The position numbers were made by a program, and so were the translations under genes. The notes beneath the pieces were generated by a model. It was not told where the DNA came from. It saw only the letters and a list, made by a program, of their open reading frames with translations, and made no database searches. Source: an uncultured Pseudoxanthomonas sp. (GTDB taxonomy: Bacteria > Pseudomonadota > Gammaproteobacteria > Xanthomonadales > Xanthomonadaceae). From it: a DNA stretch of 64,000 nt. The DNA lies in contig CALJUL010000042.1 in NCBI GenBank assembly GCA_937975725.1, positions 1-64,000 on the forward strand. Reading direction: 5' to 3'. This document shows, piece by piece, positions 36,355 through 45,226 of the stretch (positions are counted from its first letter, which is position 1; the number at the start of each line of letters is the position of its first letter).

Positions 36355-36852
36355 CAGGGTCGCCTCCTTGGCAAAGAAGTCCGTCTCGATCTGCGGAAGA
36401 TAGCCGCCTAGCTTGCGCATCTCTTCGTAAGCGAGATACGCAGCTTCAGGTGAAATCAGCCCTTGGTTGCAGGCACGTTGCATCAGGCCCAAAGATCCGG
36501 TCACCAGCGCCTCATGCCCAAGCCGCCTGATAGCTGCCTTGCGCGCTCGTCCGTCATCACAAGCGATTCGAGACTGCGTCAAAGAGGCGATGAGGATGCA
36601 CTCGGTTTCGCCATCACCGAGCCCCATATCATTCTTCGCGGCCAGAAATGCTGAGTAAGGCACCAACCCGTCGTCAGCAAGGGTCAAAGACCCCTTAGCA
36701 AGCTCCAAATCCAACACTTCGGCAGCTGATGAAGCCTCATCTTTCACGAGGCTTCCGATCTGAAACTCCACACCCTCGATACCCAGGACTGCATTAAAGA
36801 CCCCGCCATTCACGAGGTTGATGACTGTCGAGGCATCAAGGAGCACGATCAC
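36328..36852 (-). CDS. PIN-domain protein, probable toxin nuclease
   Basis: A 174-aa PIN-like protein. Acidic residues sit in the expected places: D6 (LLDAST), D80-x-E82 (GLGDGETE) and D99/D100 (CDDGRAR), as in DUF3368/COG2405-type PIN proteins that cut RNA. The start is GTG 36852, 4 nt after the stop of the Xre-ImmA gene, so the two are co-transcribed. By analogy with PIN toxin-antitoxin pairs this would be the effector. Confidence 0.75.
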   Translation of the reverse strand: MIVLLDASTVINLVNGGVFNAVLGIEGVEFQIGSLVKDEASSAAEVLDLELAKGSLTLADDGLVPYSAFLAAKNDMGLGDGETECILIASLTQSRIACDDGRARKAAIRRLGHEALVTGSLGLMQRACNQGLISPEAAYLAYEEMRKLGGYLPQIETDFFAKEATLLDGFWTQP

Positions 36853-36856
36853 GCCG

Positions 36857-37984
36857 CTACTTCGAGTTAGCGGCGAACAGATAGGAGATAGGGACGTTCA
36901 ACAGCTCAGCGGCTTTACCGGCAGAAAGATCCTCACGTTCCACGAGCTTCGCAGCGGCTTCAAGTAACCTTGGAGAAGTTGGAATCTGTATCTGCTCGCG
37001 CTCTTGAAGTCCCAGCTCTTTTGCCCGCCTTTCAGGGCTTCCGTGCTCGTCCGATATCTTCTGATACATCGCCCGCGCACCTCTTGGCTCCAGCAGATCC
37101 AAACCTTCACAGCGGCGCGCGGCGACTTCAAAGCTCACCCCAAAGAAGATGGCAGCGGTGAGTATCTCTATATCCCCGAGCGGCCCCTTTGCTTTGTAGT
37201 GAGTGCGAACGGCATTAAGCATCTTCAGAAATCCCTTCCGTGGCATCAACAAAGAGGCTGCAAATGCGTCGGCAAAGCGCTCCTCGTTCCGATGCTCATC
37301 CGAACCAACTTTCCCTCTTTCTCCACCAACCTCTTCATCCAGTCTTGCAAACTCTTTCTTAAGCAAGTCATGGCGCGCGACGAGATGTCCCACTTCATGA
37401 GCAAGGGTAAACAGCATCCGTGCTTTGAAGGTTCTAGGAGCAAGTAGGATCAATGCGTGCCCTTCAACGATGGCTGAAACGCCTTCGACATTAGGGTCCC
37501 TTCCGTAGCAAACAATGACCCCTAACTCTTCCAACGTGATTGCAAGACTGTGGAACGGCACCTGATCGTCCAACTGCGCAAAAGCCCTTCTGAAAATAGA
37601 AGCAAAGTTCTCTGCGTTTTCCGGACTAGGAACCAGCCCCCTGAACAGTTCCAGCCAATTAAGATTAGACGGCAGACTTCTAGCCACCGAAAGTATGTCG
37701 TTTAGCTGGTCACCAATGATGCTCAGCGATGAAGACATCCGTCTCTCACGCTGATCAATGGTCTGCCTCAGCAAGAGCTTTGAAGTGACCTGGTCCTCAC
37801 TTGATTCGGGCCGCCCAATTGCGCTGAGCGGGACACTTATTGCTTTCGATATTTTTCTAATTTCCGCCAGCGACGCCTCATCTCCCGAGACAATTTCGTT
37901 TACACGGGAAACGGGCATGTTCGCCCGTCGGGCCACATCGCTGACCGAGAGACGACGATCTGCAATGTGCTGCGCAATATCCAT
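36857..37984 (-). CDS. Xre HTH plus ImmA/IrrE metallopeptidase
   Basis: A 375-aa fusion of an N-terminal helix-turn-helix (about 5-55, LSVSDVARRANMPVSRVNEIVSG) and an ImmA/IrrE zinc protease domain with H196-E-V-G-H200 and the third-ligand segment NEERFADAFAASLLMP (about 233-248). Such proteins often repress and, on signal, cleave regulators. The start codon shares one base with the upstream gene's stop (TAATG), and the PIN gene follows after 4 nt. This supports a three-gene operon in which it may act as antitoxin or switch. Confidence 0.88.
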   Translation of the reverse strand: MDIAQHIADRRLSVSDVARRANMPVSRVNEIVSGDEASLAEIRKISKAISVPLSAIGRPESSEDQVTSKLLLRQTIDQRERRMSSSLSIIGDQLNDILSVARSLPSNLNWLELFRGLVPSPENAENFASIFRRAFAQLDDQVPFHSLAITLEELGVIVCYGRDPNVEGVSAIVEGHALILLAPRTFKARMLFTLAHEVGHLVARHDLLKKEFARLDEEVGGERGKVGSDEHRNEERFADAFAASLLMPRKGFLKMLNAVRTHYKAKGPLGDIEILTAAIFFGVSFEVAARRCEGLDLLEPRGARAMYQKISDEHGSPERRAKELGLQEREQIQIPTSPRLLEAAAKLVEREDLSAGKAAELLNVPISYLFAANSK

Positions 37985-38574
37985 TACCTTCTTGCTTCCC
38001 TCTTCAAGGCCTGAAGCTCCTCCCTCAAACGAACAGCCTGCTCTTCAGTTAGTTTTCTCATACGCCCAACCACCTGCTGGATTCGAGTAGAACCGGGGCG
38101 ATCAAACAGGCTAGCAAGGATCTCTACTGACCTTTCCCTACCTAGCTGGATCTCCCGAGGAGTTTGTAGGATGACAGAGGTTCGACCAACCAAATAGTTC
38201 TGGATCCTCTTCTCGAACTTGTCGTGGTGATCTTCGGGGTGATGTCGTCCGTCTGCAGTCACAATGATGTTGCCGAGCCTCTGGCCAGACTCGTCAAATC
38301 TGAGCCGGTTCTCAGGAAACTGGTCAAATGCTGCAATCTGGCTGGAAAGCTTGTCTTGGACCTCAAGCCCTCCGATCACATATTGTTGAACGTTCTTCCC
38401 CATGCTGCCGCTGATTACGAAGATTTGGTCGCCCAACTTCACCCTGCGACGCAAGTCTGGCCGACAGGTCCCCATGGTCGACTTTGCCTTCTTGTCTGGC
38501 TGCAAGATTGGGTCTACCAGCGCCTTACCCATGCCCGGGTCAGAACCAGGGGAAACGAATATGTAGCTCGACAC
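37984..38574 (-). CDS. Nmad2-like (nucleotide-modification-associated) domain protein
   Basis: A 196-aa protein, first gene of the three-gene cassette. The N-terminal half resembles the Nmad2 domain: a SYIFVSPGSDPG start, then CRPDLRRRVKLGDQIFVISGS (about 37-57), the place where Nmad2 proteins have CKPxIRRxAKVGDW-type sequence. The C-terminal 40 residues are a basic helix. GTG 38574 is chosen because GGAGG lies 5 nt before it; a TTG at 38586 is possible. The family assignment is from remembered motif similarity and needs a profile search. Confidence 0.6.
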   Translation of the reverse strand: MSSYIFVSPGSDPGMGKALVDPILQPDKKAKSTMGTCRPDLRRRVKLGDQIFVISGSMGKNVQQYVIGGLEVQDKLSSQIAAFDQFPENRLRFDESGQRLGNIIVTADGRHHPEDHHDKFEKRIQNYLVGRTSVILQTPREIQLGRERSVEILASLFDRPGSTRIQQVVGRMRKLTEEQAVRLREELQALKREARR

Positions 38575-39269
38575 GCTCACCTCCAATCCATGTGAAGACG
38601 AAGACCAAGCCAGGCTGCTTTGGCAGCCTGTTTCGCGACTTTTACCGCAAGCCAGGCAAGCTTACTAGTGCCTGCCCAATAAGTTGCGCGGTAGCCCGGG
38701 CATCCCCCCTGGACTCGACAGCCTCATGTCTAGTGGTGCGACAGCCCCCCGCTGTGCCTGAAAGAACCAAGCCCCCCGCCCGGCAGGCCGAGTAGCTGAA
38801 GCTGCGTGGGGGGAATTCCCTATGCTCGCGGAAGGCGATTGACGCCGATGGCGTCTGCTTCGGTCAATGCGTCCCCGGCACATCCATAGTGGCCAGCATC
38901 CATGCCCTTCAAGCGCTACGAATGAAACTCCAGGCCGAGAAGAGACGCGCCAAGGATTGCGCTAGAAGGGTGACATTTATCGACCGTACAGATCTTACCT
39001 AACAACTTCCCGCAATCAAGTTAGCTTGTTTCGCTAAACAGTACGGTCATGACTCCGAAAGCAAGCGCGGACTAAAAATGCAAGCCATTGATCCAGAATA
39101 GTTTGCACATAAGCCAGCGGTGATAATGCGCGTCGCATCCATGCCGTTTGATCCCAGCAAGATCTCAATGCCTAAGGCCATCACTCGCCCTGCAGAAAAA
39201 TGTCTCACATGGGTTGACGAATTTCTTTCCTGATTGAACTTACTTCCATCTCAAGATGGAAGTGAAACC
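38575..39269. other. Long intergenic region between cassette and second integrase
   Basis: About 700 nt. It contains small hairpins (for example ACAGC/GCTGT around 38743-38757) and an 8-bp inverted repeat at 38982/39041. A minus-strand frame near 38642-38860 reads HEAVESRGDARATAQLIG, faintly like an exonuclease C-terminus, but it has no intact gene. It may include promoters for both flanking units. Confidence 0.45.
38982..39048. repeat. Spaced inverted repeat upstream of the second integrase
   Basis: GACCGTAC (38982-38989) and GTACGGTC (39041-39048) are exact complements 51 nt apart. They lie in the AT-richer stretch before the integrase and could be arm-type recombinase sites or an operator. 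The function is not established. Confidence 0.5.
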
Positions 39270-40670
39270 ATGTCGAACCAACCCCACGCAGCAAACCAAA
39301 CCCTCCAGAACTACATCAACAGCCCCTTCGGCTTGCTCACAATGAAAGGCGTCCGTATCGGGCGGGTCGTCATTGAGGAAGTCGCTATCGCGGGCCGCGA
39401 AGCCGCCATCAATCTCCAGGAAATCTTCCTGATGGCGTGCGACAAGACCAAGCGTCTTCGAATCAGCAAGAATGGAACTCGCTATCCTGAACCGCTGCCC
39501 GTAGCCTCCCCCGCTCGCCTTCTTTCGATCGAGATGCAAGACCATCTCAACGACATGGCCCGGCGAAACCTCCAGCCCAGGACCATCGAAGCGACCGAAC
39601 GCACCTTGAAGCTGCTGAAGCTGACATGCGGCGACATTCCGGTGTCCCGCATCGACCACAAGCACATCTACCAGCTGTGGGATGTCATCCGCTGGGCGCC
39701 TACTGGCCTAATGGCCTTCCCAAACCTCACATCGCTACCGCCCGACAGGGCGATTGCCCTGGGTAAGAAGGAGGGCGTTAAAGCGCCCGCACCGGCGACC
39801 ATGGAAAGGCACCGGCGGTTCTTGGTTGCCTTCTTCAACCAACTGGTTCGCACGCGCGCCATTCCTGCCTCCCCCATGGCACCGTTCGCGGAAGTCAAGA
39901 AAGATCTGGCGATCGACCCGAACAAGCCGGAGCGGCTGTTCGATGACGAGGATTTGAAGCGAATCTTCGCACCCGCCACGTTCATCCCCTGGGCCAAGTG
40001 CCATCCGCATCGCTGGTGGGCCCCGATGATTGGCCTTTACACAGGTGCTCGCATCAACGAAGTGGCTCAGCTCAAGTTGGCCGACATTGTTCAAGAGAGC
40101 GGCGTGTGGTGCATTCGCATCCAAAAGACGATCGACGCTGACTTGGCGCACAAGGCCACCGGCCGGAGCCGCCAGAGCCTTAAAGGCAAGGCCGCGGTCA
40201 GGACCCTGCCCATCCCCAGGCCGCTCCTGGACGCAGGCTTCATCGAGTTCGTCGAAGAAATGCGCGCATGCGGGCACCCTCGCCTCTTCCCGCATCTTTC
40301 TGCAGGCGTGAACCGAAAGACCGGAGACACAAATGCCCGCTACAGCCAAGGCATCTTGAACCAGTTCGGGCGCTACCTGCGGGACCTCGGCTTTCCGAAG
40401 GGCGTGGGCTTCCACGCATTCCGGCACACCTTCGCCACCGAGCTACATCACCAAGGCATTCCTGAAGAGGACATCGCGCTGGTCACCGGCCACTCCGTGT
40501 CAAAGAAAGTGCCGGTTCTGCATGAGGCCTACTTCCATAAAAAGCCAGCGGTGGCCCGATCCAAGCAGATCAAGGCACTGGCGAGCTACCAGCCTCCGGT
40601 CGAACTGCCGGTCTATGAGAGGGGCCAATTTGCAAAGCAGCTTCGGGATCCGAGCAAGTTCTATCCCTAA
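39270..40670 (+). CDS. Intact tyrosine integrase
   Basis: A 466-aa site-specific recombinase inside the element. All catalytic residues are visible: R261 (TGARINEV), H382-x-x-R385 (FHAFRHT), H408 (VTGHS) and tyrosine Y421 (HEAYFHK). The N-terminal 200 residues form an arm and core-binding region. ATG 39270 is preferred to the TTG at 39234. It converges on lmuB with a 4-nt overlap. It may now supply integration/excision for the whole element or belong to a nested one. Confidence 0.9.
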   Translation: MSNQPHAANQTLQNYINSPFGLLTMKGVRIGRVVIEEVAIAGREAAINLQEIFLMACDKTKRLRISKNGTRYPEPLPVASPARLLSIEMQDHLNDMARRNLQPRTIEATERTLKLLKLTCGDIPVSRIDHKHIYQLWDVIRWAPTGLMAFPNLTSLPPDRAIALGKKEGVKAPAPATMERHRRFLVAFFNQLVRTRAIPASPMAPFAEVKKDLAIDPNKPERLFDDEDLKRIFAPATFIPWAKCHPHRWWAPMIGLYTGARINEVAQLKLADIVQESGVWCIRIQKTIDADLAHKATGRSRQSLKGKAAVRTLPIPRPLLDAGFIEFVEEMRACGHPRLFPHLSAGVNRKTGDTNARYSQGILNQFGRYLRDLGFPKGVGFHAFRHTFATELHHQGIPEEDIALVTGHSVSKKVPVLHEAYFHKKPAVARSKQIKALASYQPPVELPVYERGQFAKQLRDPSKFYP

Positions 40671-42364
40671 TGCAAAGAAGCCTCACGCAGGGCCTGAAGG
40701 TTGCGGATGACCTCTGACACTCCGCCGTATTCGCTCTCTAAAAGCAGGGAATACTTCACATCCAACACCAAAGGCTCACGCCCAAAATCGACCCCGGCAT
40801 CGTCCACCAGGAACAGTATTAGCTGAGACCCTGGTGGACGATCATCTCGAATGAAGTGAAGCAGACTGAGGTGGTTAAAGTCGTCCTGATCCTGCTGCTT
40901 TGGTGAGTCCAGAACTATTGGGCACCGCACCGCATCCTCAGTCTCCCAAATCAGAAAAAGTATTGCATATAGGTAAGCCAGGACAGCTCGGGGACGATCA
41001 CTGCCGGTCTCGTGAAGTCTCGCAGCGAGGGCCTCGTGGAATGCATCTGGGAATGTCACGCTGAGCTTGCTTGAGAACGCCGTCAGAAGGCCACTATAAG
41101 TCTCAAGGATTTCCTTTTTCCTTTCCGTCGAGCGCGCGTTCCTCAGCCTTTCTGTAGCTTGCTTGATTCGATAGTCAAGATCCGCAACTTCGGCGACCAG
41201 ATCAGTCATCTGAGCATCAAGCTGCGAGGAAAACTTTTTTTGGCCCGCGCGTTCAAGAAGTCGAGCAAAAGTGACCTGACCCCTGCGCCTGGTCAGCAAC
41301 TCATTGAACTTCTTCTCATCTTCGTTTGCGTCCCTCAAACGTTGGCGACTGATGGCAATCTGACCCGAAACCGAGGCGAGACTATCCATGACCTCTACCA
41401 ACACGTCATCAGCACGACCCTCATCTTGCGCGAGAGAAAATCGCTGCGCGAAGGAGTTCTCATGAAGTTGTCCGCACGTGGGGCATTCCAGCTCATCTTC
41501 AGCATGCTTCACTGCAAACATGTAATCCGCATGAAGTTCTCGGCGAACCCGGTCAAGAATTTCACGCTGAGCCTCGAGCTGAAGTCGCCTCTCAGTCAAC
41601 GCGGAAAGCTTGGCGCGCTCCTGCTCTCGAATCTCTACAAGCGACTCGAGAATTCCGACGACGCGCTCTATTTCTTCCGCAAAGACCTCCGGATCGATTT
41701 CCATGTCGATATCTTCGACCATGGTGTCTTTCGCGCGTTTCTGGAGCGATCGTAGACCGTCTAACTGCTTGGCAGGCTCGACTCTTGCGGCTGTCGCAAT
41801 TGCTTGTGCTTCAAGCGCATCAAAGTATTCAGCGCCGGTCACGCCCACGTGGAAGTTCAGCACGTCTTCTCGCCATCGAGCAAACTGATCCAATCGATCA
41901 AACGATGTCCACGGCTGACTCCAGCCTGCGTCCTGATCCACATAGAAAGGGATGAATAAATAGGCAGGAGGCGGAACAACCACCTCGTCCTTACGATTCC
42001 TCAGTCTGAGTTTCGCACCCAAGAGCGCATACAACGCCGGGGCCAAGCCCTCGGTGACCGAGGTGTAACAGCCTAGAACCCTGTCAGCCTGAATCAGGGT
42101 GAACGTCTTGCCCTCTTTAAGCATGACGTAGGAGTTGCCGTCCACCGTGAATTCAAGCGCAGAAATAACGCTGGCAGCTTTCCAATCGGGATGGACCTCG
42201 GCGGCTGGGGCGCCGAGAGTGCCGTATATGGACTTGGCCAGTGACGATTTGCCTACGTCATTTAACCCCTTGATCACCGTTACGTCGGGATGGAACTCGA
42301 TCGACCTTGCTTTTCGTTCCCGATGGGAAACGAGATGAAGCTTTTGAAAGACTAAGCTTTTCAT
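40667..42364 (-). CDS. lmuB: Lamassu-like SMC/Rad50 ATPase
   Basis: A 565-aa ABC-type ATPase of the Rad50/SMC kind. Walker A is GLNDVGKS (33-40). Coiled-coil arms (about 190-290 and 320-420) flank a zinc-hook CPTC (294-297). The signature-like region GSDRPRAVLAY (about 455-464) precedes Walker B CPIVLDSP (481-488). The arms are short compared with Rad50. Directly upstream is a DUF4297 nuclease gene, the arrangement of two-gene Lamassu anti-phage systems, where the SMC protein senses DNA structures and licenses the nuclease. No third gene lmuC is present. Confidence 0.8.
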   Translation of the reverse strand: MKSLVFQKLHLVSHRERKARSIEFHPDVTVIKGLNDVGKSSLAKSIYGTLGAPAAEVHPDWKAASVISALEFTVDGNSYVMLKEGKTFTLIQADRVLGCYTSVTEGLAPALYALLGAKLRLRNRKDEVVVPPPAYLFIPFYVDQDAGWSQPWTSFDRLDQFARWREDVLNFHVGVTGAEYFDALEAQAIATAARVEPAKQLDGLRSLQKRAKDTMVEDIDMEIDPEVFAEEIERVVGILESLVEIREQERAKLSALTERRLQLEAQREILDRVRRELHADYMFAVKHAEDELECPTCGQLHENSFAQRFSLAQDEGRADDVLVEVMDSLASVSGQIAISRQRLRDANEDEKKFNELLTRRRGQVTFARLLERAGQKKFSSQLDAQMTDLVAEVADLDYRIKQATERLRNARSTERKKEILETYSGLLTAFSSKLSVTFPDAFHEALAARLHETGSDRPRAVLAYLYAILFLIWETEDAVRCPIVLDSPKQQDQDDFNHLSLLHFIRDDRPPGSQLILFLVDDAGVDFGREPLVLDVKYSLLLESEYGGVSEVIRNLQALREASLH

Positions 42365-42405
42365 GTGTCCTGGTCCTTAGACTGCGCACCAGCATCCGGA
42401 AGTTG

Positions 42406-43521
42406 TTAGGGGTGGGCTTCATAGAACGCCATCATCACGACGATAAGCTCCTGTTCGGACGACAGGGCAGCAGCACCGTAGTCCGGCTCTTTCCTAGCGC
42501 GGTTCACGGTCTCTTGTGCCAATTCCAGGAGGGTTGAATTCTCAAGAGTTGCGCTCTCAAGGGCTGCGACCAGAATTCGGTGGTCCTTCCGAAACGCAGC
42601 ATCCAGCGGACTGTGCATCCGGGAGAAATAGTCTGGGTAGGCCGCCCTAAGGCTCGTTCGTATGGCCAGCGATACCCCGTCTTTGTGAAGCTCCGCCATA
42701 ACTTGGATCCAAGCTCCAGCTGCCGGGGCGACCAAGCTGGCGCTTTTCAGCATCAGGTCGAATTCTTGCCTGTCGATTCCTTTGACCTTACAGACATCCG
42801 CGATTGTTCCGGCTGGCCTTTTGGCCACCGTTCTTCGTCGCAACTCATCAAAGAGGCTTCGGTAGAACACCTTAGGTTTTATGTGGACTCCCTTGCCGCC
42901 CTGATCTAGGAAGTCGGTTACAAGGCCCAGCGTCGCTTCGTTGTGCATCCCCAAAGGAATCTGAGCGATGGAAACCATCAATCCATTCTGAAGAATGTCT
43001 CCGAAGTCCTCCCCCAACTCATCTTTCAAACATTTCCGGACCGACTCCCATTCGTCAGGATTCAGCGCTTCGAATAGACGCTGCCCAGACGTTTCATTGG
43101 CGTGGCTCGCCGTAGGCGTTTTGAAGCTGTAGCCACTTCCGCTATTAGTCACAAACTGGAAGGTGACTTGTTGCCCTTGGAGGTGCGCGGCCTTCGCGCA
43201 GAGGCGTCCCAGGATAGATGGCAACAGGGTGCCTTCTTTTCCCTTCTTACGGTTCGTCAGCTTCCTTAAAGTCCATGCGCTCTTCTCGCTGGTCTTAATC
43301 TGATAGAAGACCGCACTGGATGGTTGCTCTGGGCAATCGAGGACGGCGATGTCCTCATGCAGCTCGCAGAGCAGCACGTAGTTACCGTCCCCTTGGTGGA
43401 GACTCAATAGCCGGGCTAGTGCCCAATTCTTCTGATAGTCGAAACGATCGGATGAGATCGCGCCGCCTTCCTCCGCCAAGGGCGCAGTGGCCATGAAATC
43501 CGCAATGGCGTTCGAACTCAT
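42406..43521 (-). CDS. lmuA: Lamassu-like Cap4/DUF4297 nuclease effector
   Basis: A 371-aa protein whose N-terminal 120 residues match the Cap4/DUF4297 dsDNA nuclease pattern: DRFDYQ (about 25-30), E53 and E56-D57 (LCELHEDI) and Q74-x-K76 (FYQIKT). The remaining 250 residues are an uncharacterised helical domain, likely for assembly with the ATPase. It is followed after 41 nt by lmuB. It starts ATG 43521 with an AAGGA site. The pairing with a zinc-hook ATPase is the main support for Lamassu. Confidence 0.8.
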   Translation of the reverse strand: MSSNAIADFMATAPLAEEGGAISSDRFDYQKNWALARLLSLHQGDGNYVLLCELHEDIAVLDCPEQPSSAVFYQIKTSEKSAWTLRKLTNRKKGKEGTLLPSILGRLCAKAAHLQGQQVTFQFVTNSGSGYSFKTPTASHANETSGQRLFEALNPDEWESVRKCLKDELGEDFGDILQNGLMVSIAQIPLGMHNEATLGLVTDFLDQGGKGVHIKPKVFYRSLFDELRRRTVAKRPAGTIADVCKVKGIDRQEFDLMLKSASLVAPAAGAWIQVMAELHKDGVSLAIRTSLRAAYPDYFSRMHSPLDAAFRKDHRILVAALESATLENSTLLELAQETVNRARKEPDYGAAALSSEQELIVVMMAFYEAHP

Positions 43522-43646
43522 TCCTTCGTCCCCACGCGCCAGAAGTCCTCAGCCGACGCCCCTTTGCGGATTAGAGTCAGGTTAGTGACCGGTGTCAACA
43601 AAGGGGAGGCGCGATGAACGCACGGGCTTGTGTTGCCAGGCGCGCT

Positions 43647-43985
43647 CTACCGTTGTTCCGAGTTCGCTATTTCCCGAAGCAGTTTCAGTGCCTCTCTCTG
43701 CTTGGTAGCTGGCAGTCTGGATACGAGCAAGATGACTTCAGCCAGCGTGTCCGAAGCGGCGTAAAAGTATGCGACCGGCAAGCCAAGCGCATTGGCTAGC
43801 GCGTCCATGGTCTTCTCGTCTGGCATCCGATCCCCGCGTTCGTATCTCGAAATACGCGGCGCTGCCGAGTTCTCGTCCTCCAGCCCCAGCGCCGCCCCAA
43901 GCTCGGCTTGGGTCATTCCTCGCGCCTGACGGGCTTCGCGTAGGCGACGGCCCAGCGTGCTGGAAGGAGGAATTGCGGCGGGCAT
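43647..43985 (-). CDS. Xre-family transcriptional regulator
   Basis: A 112-aa protein with one helix-turn-helix (about 10-65, MTQAELGAALGLEDENSAAPRISRYERG) and a C-terminal helix. It reads toward the Lamassu-like genes and lies 125 nt upstream of lmuA, so it may control them. An ATG at 43985 was chosen; a TTG at 44036 would extend the N-terminus. A palindrome at 44048-44066 is a likely operator. Confidence 0.82.
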   Translation of the reverse strand: MPAAIPPSSTLGRRLREARQARGMTQAELGAALGLEDENSAAPRISRYERGDRMPDEKTMDALANALGLPVAYFYAASDTLAEVILLVSRLPATKQREALKLLREIANSEQR

Positions 43986-44047
43986 GTGGCGAAGATCGAA
44001 CGATTGCTGACTGAGCCCGCAGTCTGACGGTTCCAAGTCTGCCCTGC

Positions 44048-44066
44048 ATTTGCCATATTGGCAAAT
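44048..44066. promoter_or_regulatory. Palindromic operator candidate
   Basis: ATTTGCCA and TGGCAAAT form an exact 8-bp inverted repeat around TAT. It lies between the Xre gene and the divergent exported-protein operon. The symmetry suits an Xre dimer. Confidence 0.6.
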
Positions 44067-44098
44067 ATACGTCGACCGACGGTTAACAGGGGTCCCTC

Positions 44099-44860
44099 AT
44101 GAAACGCGCAAGACCTGGAGCCTTTGCGCTCCTGACGCTGGCACTGGCACTGGCACTGGCCAGCTTTCCCACACTCGCTCACGACCAACAGGCGCAAAAG
44201 CCCGGCTTCTTCAAGCAACTCGGCAACAGCCTTAAGAACGCCGGCCAAGAGATGGTCGGGGCCAAGCCTCGCTCGAGCACCCGGGCTCAGACGGGCCCGC
44301 TCTACACCCCGATCAGTGGTGCAGGCCGCATCAATGGGCTCTTTAAGGGTGAGGATCACCAAGCCGCCCAAATCGGCCGCCTGGACTGGCCCCGGGTCGC
44401 TCTTACCTTCCGAGAATGGGGTTCCAGCCTGCCTTGCTGGACCGTTGAAGCCCGGATCTGGACCAGCGCAACCGCATCCATCACCGAGACCTTTCAGGCT
44501 TGCGCCGATGCCCCGCTCATCATCCGGGACGATCTCGGCGAAGAAGCGGAACTCAACGACAACGCCCGCGCCAAGGCCACCACGGATGTGATGGTCGGCT
44601 TGCGAGTGCGCCCAGGGAAGCCGAACACCGGCGATCAGCGGACCACGGGGCCGAATCCTCCAAGGGAACCTTTCAACGTCCAGACGTCCCGCGATGGCGT
44701 GGCAGAGCAAGCCAGGAAGGTCGCGCTGAGCGTTGCCTGGGTCTCGGGCTACCTGCGAGCGGAGGACCTCTATCCGGGCCCCTCAGGAATCCTCACGCCA
44801 TTCCGGGACACCCGGATGTGGATCGCGGGCTTCGACTCCGCCGGCAACCGCGACAAATGA
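44099..44860 (+). CDS. Exported protein of unknown function
   Basis: A 253-aa protein with a Sec signal peptide (ALLTLALALALASFPTLAHD, cleavage near 27). The mature part has two cysteines in SLPCWTVEARIW and FQACADAP that could form a disulfide. No family was recognised. It is the first of three same-strand genes for an exported protein, a lipoprotein and a membrane protein. Confidence 0.7.
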   Translation: MKRARPGAFALLTLALALALASFPTLAHDQQAQKPGFFKQLGNSLKNAGQEMVGAKPRSSTRAQTGPLYTPISGAGRINGLFKGEDHQAAQIGRLDWPRVALTFREWGSSLPCWTVEARIWTSATASITETFQACADAPLIIRDDLGEEAELNDNARAKATTDVMVGLRVRPGKPNTGDQRTTGPNPPREPFNVQTSRDGVAEQARKVALSVAWVSGYLRAEDLYPGPSGILTPFRDTRMWIAGFDSAGNRDK

Positions 44861-44895
44861 CTGCCCTGCCCTCAAAACTCACCAAGGAAGAGACT

Positions 44896-45219
44896 ATGAC
44901 CATCTTTCGCAACGCCGCCCTTACCATCGCTGCTGCACTCTCCCTGACCGCGTGCGGGAGTAAGCAGCCCTCCGACGCCGAAGCGAAGGCGGCGTTGACG
45001 ACCGAATTCGAACGCCTGATGGGCAGCGCCGTCCAAGTCCAAGACTTCCAGAACTTTGAAGTTCGAAATTGCCGCAAGGCCGAGTCGACCGATGACGTCG
45101 TGTGCGATCTGGGCGGTGCGATCGTCCTCAATATCGCTGGCACGCCGCAGACCCGTCCTTTCATTGAACCGGTGCGTTTTTCGAAAGCATCTGGCACCTG
45201 GACTGCGCACAAGCCCTGA
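44896..45219 (+). CDS. Small lipoprotein
   Basis: A 107-aa lipoprotein with signal MTIFRNAALTIAAALSLTAC (Cys20 is the lipidation site). The mature domain has a Cys pair (NCRKAE...VVCDLG) and a beta-rich appearance, and its family is unknown. ATG 44896 follows GGAAGAG. The frame is open further upstream, but only this start gives the lipoprotein signal. Confidence 0.75.
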   Translation: MTIFRNAALTIAAALSLTACGSKQPSDAEAKAALTTEFERLMGSAVQVQDFQNFEVRNCRKAESTDDVVCDLGGAIVLNIAGTPQTRPFIEPVRFSKASGTWTAHKP

Positions 45220-45226
45220 GGATCCC

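Noticed and set aside
38642..38860. Possible exonuclease fragment (HEAVESRGDARATAQLIG) on the minus strand
   Set aside because: Only a faint resemblance to an ExoIII-type motif, no other exonuclease motifs and no start; too weak to annotate as a pseudogene.
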